The notes beneath the pieces are model-generated. The model worked only from the letters and a program-made list of their open reading frames with translations. It was not told where the DNA came from and did not search any database. DNA of 64,000 bases from Hydractinia symbiolongicarpus (lineage: Eukaryota > Cnidaria > Hydrozoa > Anthoathecata > Hydractiniidae). The stretch is taken from contig NC_079885.1 in the NCBI RefSeq assembly GCF_029227915.1, positions 4,466,001-4,530,000 on the forward strand, given 5' to 3'. Positions 51,841-61,679 of the stretch are shown here, one piece after another. The translations under genes were made by a program, and so were the position numbers. Position 1 is the stretch's first letter. The number at the start of each line of letters is the position of its first letter.

Positions 51841-54203
51841 CGTTATTTGTATTGGAATTGAAACGAAATGGCCGGTGGAAATATTTTCTTGACTACCGTA
51901 AATTTCAACGAAAGAGAATAAGTCACAGCCTGCGTATCAGTTTTCTAGAGAATTGTTTAAGAGCGAATATTATCCCAAAGTTTCTGAAGTTTCGAATACC
52001 AGAAAATGGTTGTTTCGACGATAGAATAGTAGAAGACTTTCAACTACGACTCTTGAGAAAGGAATTGTTTAAAGCTAAAGGTGAACAACAATCTGTTAAC
52101 GAGAAACTGACGAAATCTAGAAACGCTTTAAAACAGAAAATCAACATAAAGCTTTTACCATCACTTATACTTCATATAAGAATTCATAACAGACTACATG
52201 AAAAAGAACATACTGACAAATTAAATGATAAACTCACTAGACTATCAAGTGAACAAGATAAACCGTTATTTAACGTTGATAACACTGTGATCTGTTACCA
52301 GTTGGACAAAAAACCGCCAAAATACGTTTTGGACACGTTAGCCCTGGGTCCGAGAAATGCTGTACTTGGAAAGTTTAATAAGAATGACGTTCTTACAGAG
52401 CTTGATGATCTGATTAGATTTTGCAGAGGACAAAAGGTGGAAGAAGATGTCATTACTGATATGAATATTAAAACACTAGCATATATCAAAAGATGCAGTA
52501 AACAAAAAGGATCCAGAAATTTGCAATTGACGAATAGATACCTTAAAGAGAATAACCTCGTTGCGCTACCTTTCGATAAGGGCATCGGAATTTGCATCAT
52601 GAAAGTAGAAACGTACAATAATAAAATGAGTGAAATCACCGATTTACCTCAATTTGAAAAACTCGTCGGGAGAAGGAAGAATGAGAAGCACCCAATGCTT
52701 AAAGAAGAAGAAAGAGTTTTATCCATGTTAAAGTTGTTGAAAAAAGATAATAAAATCTCGGACGCATTGTACGATAAGATGAAACCAGTAGGAAGCCAAC
52801 CGCCACGTCTATATGGCCTAGCGAAGGTACATAAGAAAGATACACCAGTTCGACCAGTACTTTCCATGCCTGGCTCAGCCTACTATAAAATTGGTAATCA
52901 AGTTTCAAAATGGTTATCTGTTTTAAAGGAGTGCAATATCAATTCCTCAACAAAGGAAATTTCTGATCTGTTATCTCAAATTCAACTTAATACGAACGAA
53001 GAACTAGTTAGTTTTGATATAAAGTCTTTGTATACAAACGTTCCGCTTGATGAAGCCATAAATGATTGCACCGAGCTTTTATTTTCTGGTAAATACGAAC
53101 AGCCTCCGGTAGATAAAGAAACCTTTAAAACCTTAGTCTCTTTGTGCAGTCGTGACGTAGTTTTATTATCACACGATGGTTATTACAAGCAAATCGATGG
53201 CTTAGCTATGGGCAGCCCACCAGCTCCACTTCTCGCTAATGGTTGGCTAAGCAAGTTTGACTCTATCCTCAAAGACGATGCTGTACTGTACTCAAGGTAT
53301 ATGGATGATGTTTTGAGAAACATAGAACGTAATAGAATTGACGGAAAACTTCTACAAATTAACGACCTGCATCCGTCACTCAAATTTACCATTGAAAAAG
53401 AAGGGAAGAATACGTCTATACCTTTTCTGGATATGTTAATTATTCGTTCAAATAACAATTTATCATCGACATGGTACACGAAAGCTACCGATACAGGCCT
53501 GACGATGAACTTTCATTCACTGGCACCACGGAAATATAAACGGTCAGTCGTATCCGGCCTAGTTCATCGAATACATCGAGCGTGTAGCACATGGTCGAAT
53601 TTTCACCAAAGTCTAGAAAAAGGTAAAACTGTTCTTGAGAAAAATCAATATCCGAAAGCTTTCTATGACCCGATAATTAAAAGTACGATATCTAAGATTA
53701 TGGAAAATAATGATAACGAGAATCCTGATGAAGAAAACGAGAAAGAAGAGTCTGAAGAGAAGATGATTTTCATTCAATATCGTGGGCGAGTTTCGGAGAA
53801 ATTTGAAACTTCTATGAGAAAGTTGAATATTCCGTGTAAAATTATTTTCACATTGAAAAAGTTGAAAAGTTCTCTGCCTCCATTGAAACCTGTAATTGAA
53901 AAATGTTTCAAAAGTTGTTTGGTATACAAAATAGAATGTCCAAGATGCAACTCGTGCTATGTCGGACAGACGAGCCGACATTTAATCAAACGACTTAAGG
54001 AACATAAAAGAACTGGTCCGGTGGGAAAGCATTTCGACGATTGCAATAATCTTTTAACAATGGAAAATGTATCAATTTTATGTTCATCAACGCGGAACGT
54101 TTATCATTTAATGACTCTTGAGGCGCTAATGATCAATTACATCAAACCGGTTTTAAATACAAAAGACGAATATAGAAGCAGAGCATTGGTAATAAAAATT
54201 TAA
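51825..54203 (+). CDS. Penelope-like reverse transcriptase with GIY-YIG endonuclease
   Basis: Intact 792-codon ORF. It encodes the single polyprotein expected of an EN+ Penelope-like element: an RT that copies element RNA at the integration site, and a nickase that opens the target. I chose the ATG at 51,825 because the longer frame to 51,786 begins only with TTG inside the pseudo-LTR. Domains (residues from this ATG): PLE N-terminal region ~1-245; the LPFDKGIGICIM segment ~248-259 typical of the RT N-terminus; RLYGLAKVHK 328-337 and RPVLS 343-347; motif A FDIKSLYTNVP 397-407 with Asp398; motif B GLAMGSPPAPLLANG 459-473; motif C YMDD 492-495; FLDMLI 534-539. A Glu/Asp/Asn-rich linker lies at ~627-647. 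The GIY-YIG domain starts VYKI at 700 with Cys705, Cys708, Cys711, then CYVGQT 711-716, Arg723 and Glu726-His727. No frameshift or stop, and all three RT aspartates are present. The 3' part overlaps the 3' pseudo-LTR. Confidence 0.96.
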   Translation: MFLSYSLFVLELKRNGRWKYFLDYRKFQRKRISHSLRISFLENCLRANIIPKFLKFRIPENGCFDDRIVEDFQLRLLRKELFKAKGEQQSVNEKLTKSRNALKQKINIKLLPSLILHIRIHNRLHEKEHTDKLNDKLTRLSSEQDKPLFNVDNTVICYQLDKKPPKYVLDTLALGPRNAVLGKFNKNDVLTELDDLIRFCRGQKVEEDVITDMNIKTLAYIKRCSKQKGSRNLQLTNRYLKENNLVALPFDKGIGICIMKVETYNNKMSEITDLPQFEKLVGRRKNEKHPMLKEEERVLSMLKLLKKDNKISDALYDKMKPVGSQPPRLYGLAKVHKKDTPVRPVLSMPGSAYYKIGNQVSKWLSVLKECNINSSTKEISDLLSQIQLNTNEELVSFDIKSLYTNVPLDEAINDCTELLFSGKYEQPPVDKETFKTLVSLCSRDVVLLSHDGYYKQIDGLAMGSPPAPLLANGWLSKFDSILKDDAVLYSRYMDDVLRNIERNRIDGKLLQINDLHPSLKFTIEKEGKNTSIPFLDMLIIRSNNNLSSTWYTKATDTGLTMNFHSLAPRKYKRSVVSGLVHRIHRACSTWSNFHQSLEKGKTVLEKNQYPKAFYDPIIKSTISKIMENNDNENPDEENEKEESEEKMIFIQYRGRVSEKFETSMRKLNIPCKIIFTLKKLKSSLPPLKPVIEKCFKSCLVYKIECPRCNSCYVGQTSRHLIKRLKEHKRTGPVGKHFDDCNNLLTMENVSILCSSTRNVYHLMTLEALMINYIKPVLNTKDEYRSRALVIKI

Positions 54204-54352
54204 TTACCTTACTCTCTTCTAAACTCGTTTGGTTTTTAGATTTTCTTGTAAATTTGATTTGTTGTAGTGTGAGGTGTAGTTTATGTATGATATGTTGAAT
54301 AATTTTATACTTGTTTTTAACTGTTTTTAACATTATTTATTTGCTTTTAGAC

Positions 54353-54388
54353 CTGATGATGGATAATTTTTATCCGAAATATATTGTC
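54353..54388 (+). ncRNA. Hammerhead-ribozyme-like motif, 3' pseudo-LTR
   Basis: CTGATGA (54,353-54,359), one unpaired T, a 6-bp hairpin ggataa/ttatcc with a TTT loop (54,361-54,375), GAAA (54,376-54,379), a possible 3-bp stem III (A-T, T-G, A-T) around a TAT loop, then GTC (54,386-54,388), the expected cleavage triplet. Hammerhead motifs with a very short stem III are known from PLE pseudo-LTRs. Against it: the extra T before stem II, and a stem I whose first four positions next to the core do not pair well (TTTT/AAAA pairs only further out). It may be a degenerate or dimer-dependent ribozyme, or a conserved PLE structural motif without activity. Confidence 0.45.
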
Positions 54389-54404
54389 AATAAAAAATAA
54401 TAAA
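54389..54404 (+). promoter_or_regulatory. Polyadenylation signals of the PLE
   Basis: Two overlapping-region AATAAA hexamers, at 54,389-54,394 (immediately after the putative ribozyme GTC) and 54,399-54,404, about 30-40 bp before the element's right end. This is a suitable spacing for 3'-end formation at the boundary. The same pair occurs in the 5' pseudo-LTR at 51,762-51,777. Confidence 0.55.
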
Positions 54405-54432
54405 CATACTCATTGTTGGTCCTAATATTGGT

Positions 54433-54448
54433 ATCATGTCAAAATAAG
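54433..54448. repeat. Target-site duplication, right copy
   Basis: Second copy of atcatgtcaaaataag, after which the satellite monomer continues with aagaatgttattccttgg in phase. The leading at may belong to the element, since its pseudo-LTR also reads ggtat. Confidence 0.85.
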
Positions 54449-54599
54449 AAGAATGTTATTCCTTGGAGTCCAATTGGCTCATTAATCACATTTGTAAGAC
54501 CACAGTCCAAAGTCAGTTCAATTAAGTCCCACAGTCAAATGTTTCACTGTTAAAAGCGATGCAACCTAGTAACATCCGAATAATGTCGCTAAATACATG

Positions 54600-57500
54600 T
54601 TGGTACGAATATTTGACACAACCGTTGTAACTCAAACGGATTTATACCGCTAGAAAGTCAATAAAATGTAGTTTTTGAAACTGTTCTTATTTAATCATTG
54701 CGTGCTAACGGCCAGGATTTGTCCCACAGTAAAAAAAGACTTATTTATCTAAATTTTTAAATAAAGCGCTACCACAGAGCCTAGTGTAATCGCTGAATTC
54801 CAGCAATCATGTCATATTAAGAAAAATGTTATTTCTTGTAGTCAAACTGGCTCATTTATCACATTTATAAGGTAAAAGTCCAAAATCAGTTCAATTAAAT
54901 CCCACAGTCAAACGTTTCACTGTTAAGGGAGATGCAACCTATTAATATCCGAATAATATCGCTAGATACATGTTGGTACGAATATGTGACGCAATAGTTG
55001 TAACTCACACGGATTTATATCGCTAGAATATCAATGAAATGTAGTTTTTGAAACTTTTCCTATTTATTCAGCGCATGCTAACTCCCAGGATTCGTCCCAC
55101 AGTAAAGAAAGACTTACCTACCTAAGTTTTTAAATAAAGCGCTACCACAGAGCCTAGTGTAATCGCTGAATTCCAGCAATCATGTCAAATTAAGAAGAAT
55201 GTTATTTCTTGTAGTCAAACTGGCTCATTTATCACATATATAAGGTCAAAGTCCAAAATCAGTTCAATTAGGTCCCACAGTCAAACGTTTCACTGTTAAA
55301 AGCGCTGCAACCTATTAATATCCGAATAATATCGCTAGATACATGTTGGTACGAATATGTGACTCAACCGTTGTAACCCAAACGGATTTATATCGCTAGA
55401 AAATTATTGAAATGTAGTATCTGAAACTGTTCCTATTTATTCAGCGCGTGCTAGCGGCCAGGCTTGGTCCCACAGTAAAAGAAGTCTTACTTATCTAAAT
55501 TTTTAAATAAAGCGCTACCACAGAGTCTAGTGTAATCGCTAAATTCCAGCAATCATGTCAAATTAAGAAAAATGTTATTCCTTAGAGTCCAATTGGCTCA
55601 TTTATCACATTTACAAGGTCACAGTCCAGAATCAGTTCAATTAAGTCCCACAGTCAATCGTTTCACTGTTAAAAGCGATACAACTTAGTAATATCGGAAA
55701 AAATCACTAAATGCATGTTGGTACGAATATTTGACGCAACCGTTGTAACTCAAACGGATTGACACCGTTAGAAAGTCAATGAAATGTGGTTTTTGAAACT
55801 GTCTCTATTTCTTCAGCGCGAACTACCGACTAGGATTAGTCCCACAGTAAAAAACGTCTTATTTATCTTAATTTTTAAATAAAGCTCTACCACAGCGCTC
55901 AGTGTAATCGCTGAGTTCCAGCAATCATGACAAATTAAGAAGAATGTTAATTCTTATAGTCAAACTGGCTCATTTATCACGTTTATTAGGTCAAAGTCCA
56001 AAATCAGTTCAATTAAGTCCCACAGCCAAACGTTTCACTGTTGAAAGCGATGCAACCTAGTAATCCCCGAATAATATCGCAAAATACATGTTGGTACGAA
56101 TATGTGACACAACCGTTGTAACTCAAACAGATTTATACCGTTAGAAAGTCAATGAAATGTAGTTTTTGAAACTGTTCCAATTTATTCAGCGCGTGCTAAC
56201 TGCCAGGATTGGTCCCACAGTAAAAGAAGACTTACATATCTAATTTTTTAAATCAAGCGCTACCACAGAGCCTAGTGTAATCGCTGAATTCCAGCAATCA
56301 TGTCAAATTAAGAAGAATGTTATTTCTTGTAGTCAAACTGGCTCATTTATCACATTTATAAGGTCACAGTCCAGAATCAGTTCAATTAAGTCCCACAGTC
56401 AATCGCTTCACTGTTAAAAGCGATGCAACCTATGAATATCCGAATAATATCGCCAGATACATGTTGGTACGAATATGTGACGCAGCCCTTGTAACTCAAA
56501 CGGATTGACACCGTTAGAAAGTCAATGAAATGTAGTTTTTGAAACTGTCTCTATTACTTCAGCGCGAACTACCGACTAGGATTGGTCCCACAGTAAAAAA
56601 TGACTTATTTATCTTATTTTTTAATTAAAGCTCTACCACAGCGCTCAGTGTAATCGCTGAGTTACAGCAATCCTGACAAATTAAGAAGAATGTTATTTCT
56701 TGCAGTCAAACGTTTCACTGTTGAAAGCGATGCAACCTAGTAATATCCGAATAATATCGCTAAATACATGTTGGTACGAATATGTGACGCAACCGTTGTA
56801 ACTCAAACTGATTGATACCGCCAAGAAGTCAATGAAAATTAGTTTTTGAGAATGTCTCTATTCCTTCAGCGCGTGCTAACGGCCAGAATTAGTCCCACAC
56901 TAAAGAAAGACTGATTTACCTAAACTTTTAAATAAAGTGCTACCACCGAACCTAGTGTAATCGCTGAATTCCAGCAATCATGTCAAATTAAGAAGAATAT
57001 TATTCCTTGGAGTCCAATTGGCTCATTCATCACATTTATAAGGCCACAGTTCAAAATCAGTTCAATTAAGTCCCACAGTCAAACGTTTCACTGTTAAAAG
57101 CCATGCAACCTAGTAATACCCGAATAATGTCGCTAAATATATGTTGGTGCGAATATGTGACGCAACCGTTGTAACTCAAACAGATTTATACCGCTAGAAA
57201 GTCAATAAAATGTAGTTTTTGAAACTGTTCTTATTTAATCATTGCGTGCTAACGGCCAGGATTTGTCCCACAGTAAAAAAAGACTTATTTATCTAAATTT
57301 TTAAATAAAGCGCTACCACAGAGCCTAGTGTAATCGCTGAATTCCAGCAATCATGTCATATTAAGAAAAATGTTATTTCTTGTAGTCAAACTGGCTCATT
57401 TATCACATTTATAAGGTAAAAGTCCAAAATCAGTTCAATTAAATCCCACAGTCAAACGTTTCACTGTTAAGGGAGATGCAACCTATTAATATCCGAATAA

Positions 57501-59720
57501 TATCGCTAGATACATGTTGGTACGAATATGTGACGCAATAGTTGTAACTCACACGGATTTATATCGCTAGAATATCAATGAAATGTAGTTTTTGAAACTT
57601 TTCCTATTTATTCAGCGCATGCTAACTCCCAGGATTCGTCCCACAGTAAAGAAAGACTTACCTACCTAAGTTTTTAAATAAAGCGCTACCACAGAGCCTA
57701 GTGTAATCGCTGAATTCCAGCAATCATGTCAAATTAAGAAGAATGTTATTTCTTGTAGTCAAACTGGCTCATTTATCACATATATAAGGTCAAAGTCCAA
57801 AATCAGTTCAATTAGGTCCCACAGTCAAACGTTTCACTGTTAAAAGCGCTGCAACCTATTAATATCCGAATAATATCGCTAGATACATGTTGGTACGAAT
57901 ATGTGACTCAACCGTTGTAACCCAAACGGATTTATATCGCTAGAAAATTATTGAAATGTAGTATCTGAAACTGTTCCTATTTATTCAGCGCGTGCTAGCG
58001 GCCAGGCTTGGTCCCACAGTAAAAGAAGTCTTACTTATCTAAATTTTTAAATAAAGCGCTACCACAGAGTCTAGTGTAATCGCTAAATTCCAGCAATCAT
58101 GTCAAATTAAGAAAAATGTTATTCCTTAGAGTCCAATTGGCTCATTTATCACATTTACAAGGTCACAGTCCAGAATCAGTTCAATTAAGTCCCACAGTCA
58201 ATCGTTTCACTGTTAAAAGCGATACAACTTAGTAATATCGGAAAAAATCACTAAATGCATGTTGGTACGAATATTTGACGCAACCGTTGTAACTCAAACG
58301 GATTGACACCGTTAGAAAGTCAATGAAATGTGGTTTTTGAAACTGTCTCTATTTCTTCAGCGCGAACTACCGACTAGGATTAGTCCCACAGTAAAAAACG
58401 TCTTATTTATCTTAATTTTTAAATAAAGCTCTACCACAGCGCTCAGTGTAATCGCTGAGTTCCAGCAATCATGACAAATTAAGAAGAATGTTAATTCTTA
58501 TAGTCAAACTGGCTCATTTATCACGTTTATTAGGTCAAAGTCCAAAATCAGTTCAATTAAGTCCCACAGCCAAACGTTTCACTGTTGAAAGCGATGCAAC
58601 CTAGTAATCCCCGAATAATATCGCAAAATACATGTTGGTACGAATATGTGACACAACCGTTGTAACTCAAACAGATTTATACCGTTAAAAAGTCAATGAA
58701 ATGTAGTTTTTGAAACTGTTCCAATTTATTCAGCGCGTGCTAACTGCCAGGATTGGTCCCACAGTAAAAGAAGACTTACATATCTAATTTTTTAAATCAA
58801 GCGCTACCACAGAGCCTAGTGTAATCGCTGAATTCCAGCAATCATGTCAAATTAAGAAGAATGTTATTTCTTGTAGTCAAACTGGCTCATTTATCACATT
58901 TATAAGGTCACAGTCCAGAATCAGTTCAATTAAGTCCCACAGTCAATCGCTTCACTGTTAAAAGCGATGCAACCTATGAATATCCGAATAATATCGCCAG
59001 ATACATGTTGGTACGAATATGTGACGCAGCCCTTGTAACTCAAACGGATTGACACCGTTAGAAAGTCAATGAAATGTAGTTTTTGAAACTGTCTCTATTA
59101 CTTCAGCGCGAACTACCGACTAGGATTGGTCCCACAGTAAAAAATGACTTATTTATCTTATTTTTTAATTAAAGCTCTACCACAGCGCTCAGTGTAATCG
59201 CTGAGTTACAGCAATCCTGACAAATTAAGAAGAATGTTATTTCTTGCAGTCAAACGTTTCACTGTTGAAAGCGATGCAACCTAGTAATATCCGAATAATA
59301 TCGCTAAATACATGTTGGTACGAATATGTGACGCAACCGTTGTAACTCAAACTGATTGATACCGCCAAGAAGTCAATGAAAATTAGTTTTTGAGAATGTC
59401 TCTATTCCTTCAGCGCGTGCTAACGGCCAGAATTAGTCCCACACTAAAGAAAGACTGATTTACCTAAACTTTTAAATAAAGTGCTACCACCGAACCTAGT
59501 GTAATCGCTGAATTCCAGCAATCATGTCAAATTAAGAAGAATATTATTCCTTGGAGTCCAATTGGCTCATTCATCACATTTATAAGGCCACAGTTCAAAA
59601 TCAGTTCAATTAAGTCCCACAGTCAAACGTTTCACTGTTAAAAGCCATGCAACCTAGTAATACCCGAATAATGTCGCTAAATATATGTTGGTGCGAATAT
59701 GTGACGCAACCGTTGTAACT
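54600..59720. repeat. Higher-order repeat, 2,544 bp x2
   Basis: ctgttcttatttaatcattg is at 54,681 and 57,225, 2,544 bp apart, equal to seven monomers less one 66-bp deletion. The two 66-bp junctions at 56,703 and 59,247 keep the same spacing. Copies are nearly identical by eye. Confidence 0.87.
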
Positions 59721-59893
59721 CAAACTGATTGTTACCGCCAAGAAGTCAATGAAATGTAGTTTTTCAAAATGTGTCTATTCCTTCAGCGCGTGCTAACGGC
59801 CAGGATTGGTCCCATAGTAAAAAAAGATTTAAATATCTAAATTCTTAAATATAGTGCTACCACAGAGATCAGTGTAATCGCTGAATTCCATCA

Positions 59894-61530
59894 ATCATGT
59901 CAAAATAAGAAGAATGTTATTCCTTGGAGTCCAATTGGCTCATTAATCACATTTGTAAGACCACAGTCCAAAGTCAGTTCAATTAAGTCCCACAGTCAAA
60001 TGTTTCACTGTTAAAAGCGATGCAACCTAGTAACATCCGAATAATGTCGCTAAATACATGTTGGTACGAATATTTGACACAACCGTTGTAACTCAAACGG
60101 ATTTATACCGCTAGAAAGTCAATAAAATGTAGTTTTTGAAACTGTTCTTATTTAATCATTGCGTGCTAACGGCCAGGATTTGTCCCACAGTAAAAAAAGA
60201 CTTATTTATCTAAATCTTTAAATAAAGCGCTACCACAGAGCCTAGTGTAATCGCTGAATTCCAGCAATCATGTCATATTAAGAAAAATGTTATTTCTTGT
60301 AGTCAAACTGGCTCATTTATCACATTTATAAGGTAAAAGTCCAAAATCAGTTCAATTAAATCCCACAGTCAAACGTTTCACTGTTAAGGGAGATGCAACC
60401 TATTAATATCTGAATAATATCGCTAGATACATGTTGGTACGAATATGTGACGCAATAGTTGTAACTCACACGGATTTATATCGCTAGAATATCAATGAAA
60501 TGTAGTTTTTGAAACTTTTCCTATTTATTCAGCGCATGCTAACTCCCAGGATTCGTCCCACAGTAAAGAAAGACTTACCTACCTAAGTTTTTAAATAAAG
60601 CGCTACCACAGAGCCTAGTGTAATCGCTGAATTCCAGCAATCATGTCAAATTAAGAAGAATGTTATTTCTTGTAGTCAAACTGGCTCATTTATCACATAT
60701 ATAAGGTCAAAGTCCAAAATCAGTTCAATTAGGTCCCACAGTCAAACGTTTCACTGTTAAAAGCGCTGCAACCTATTAATATCCGAATAATATCGCTAGA
60801 TACATGTTGGTACGAATATGTGACTCAACCGTTGTAACCCAAACGGATTTATATCGCTAGAAAATTATTGAAATGTAGTTTCTGAAACTGTTCCTATTTA
60901 TTCAGCGCGTGCTAGCGGCCAGGCTTGGTCCCACAGTAAAAGAAGTCTTACTTATATAAATTTTTAAATAAAGCGCTACCACAGAGTCTAGTGTAATCGC
61001 TAAATTCCAGCAATCATGTCAAATTAAGAAAAATGTTATTCCTTAGAGTCCAATTGGCTCATTTATCACATTTACAAGGTCACAGTCCAGAATCAGTTCA
61101 ATTAAGTCCCACAGTCAATCGTTTCACTGTTAAAAGCGATACAACTTAGTAATATCGGAAAAAATCACTAAATGCATGTTGGTACGAATATTTGACGCAA
61201 CCGTTGTAACTCAAACGGATTGACACCGTTAGAAAGTCAATGAAATGTAGTTTTTGAAACTGTCTCTATTTCTTCAGCGCGAACTACCGACTAGGATTAG
61301 TCCCACAGCAAAAAACGTCTTATTTATCTTAATTTTTAAATAAAGCTCTACCACAGCGCTCAGTGTAATCGCTGAGTTCCAGCAATCATGACAAATTAAG
61401 AAGAATGTTAATTCTTATAGTCAAACTGGCTCATTTATCACGTTTATTAGGTCAAAGTCCAAAATCAGTTCAATTAAGTCCCACAGCCAAACGTTTCACT
61501 GTTGAAAGCGATGCAACCTAGTAATCCCCG
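59894..61530. repeat. Third, partial copy of the 54.4-56.1 kb HOR segment
   Basis: Matches 54,433 onward at an offset of 5,461 bp, including the uninterrupted form of the retroelement's target site at 59,894-59,909. The match ends at about 61,530, where ccccgaataatatcgc is replaced by ccccgaataatgtcgctaaatatatg, a switch between monomer types inside one monomer. Confidence 0.82.
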
Positions 61531-61679
61531 AATAATGTCGCTAAATATATGTTGGTACGAATATGTGACGCAACCGTTGTAACTCAAACTGATTGTTACC
61601 GCCAAGAAGTCAATGAAATGTAGTTTTTCAAAATGTGTCTATTTCTTCAGCGCGTGCTAACGGCCAGGATTGGTCCCAC

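Larger units (their letters stand above)
50121..54432 (+). mobile_element. Penelope-like retroelement with inverted 5' fragment
   Basis: A 4.3-kb insertion within one satellite monomer. Order: a 5'-truncated inverse copy (50,121-51,371), one unassigned base, a direct 435-bp pseudo-LTR (51,373-51,807), an intact RT/GIY-YIG ORF (51,825-54,203) and the 3' pseudo-LTR (54,000 to the right end), which overlaps the ORF's last ~200 bp. This arrangement, with a partial copy joined head-to-head to a full one and pseudo-LTRs made from the element's own 3' end, is characteristic of the PLE class. PLEs are thought to integrate by target-primed reverse transcription using a GIY-YIG nickase. Copies differ at only a few bases: 54,231 versus 51,604 between pseudo-LTRs, and 53,850 versus 50,732 between the ORF and the inverse fragment. 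The insertion is therefore recent. Confidence 0.96.
54000..54434 (+). repeat. 3' pseudo-LTR of the PLE
   Basis: Direct copy of 51,373-51,807. It covers the end of the endonuclease coding region, the stop at 54,203 and about 230 bp of A+T-rich 3' UTR with the hammerhead-like motif and AATAAA. The last two bases (at) are also the first two of the right target-site duplication, so the physical end is 54,432-54,434. The single private base is G at 54,231; the inverse fragment agrees with the 5' pseudo-LTR there. Confidence 0.9.
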
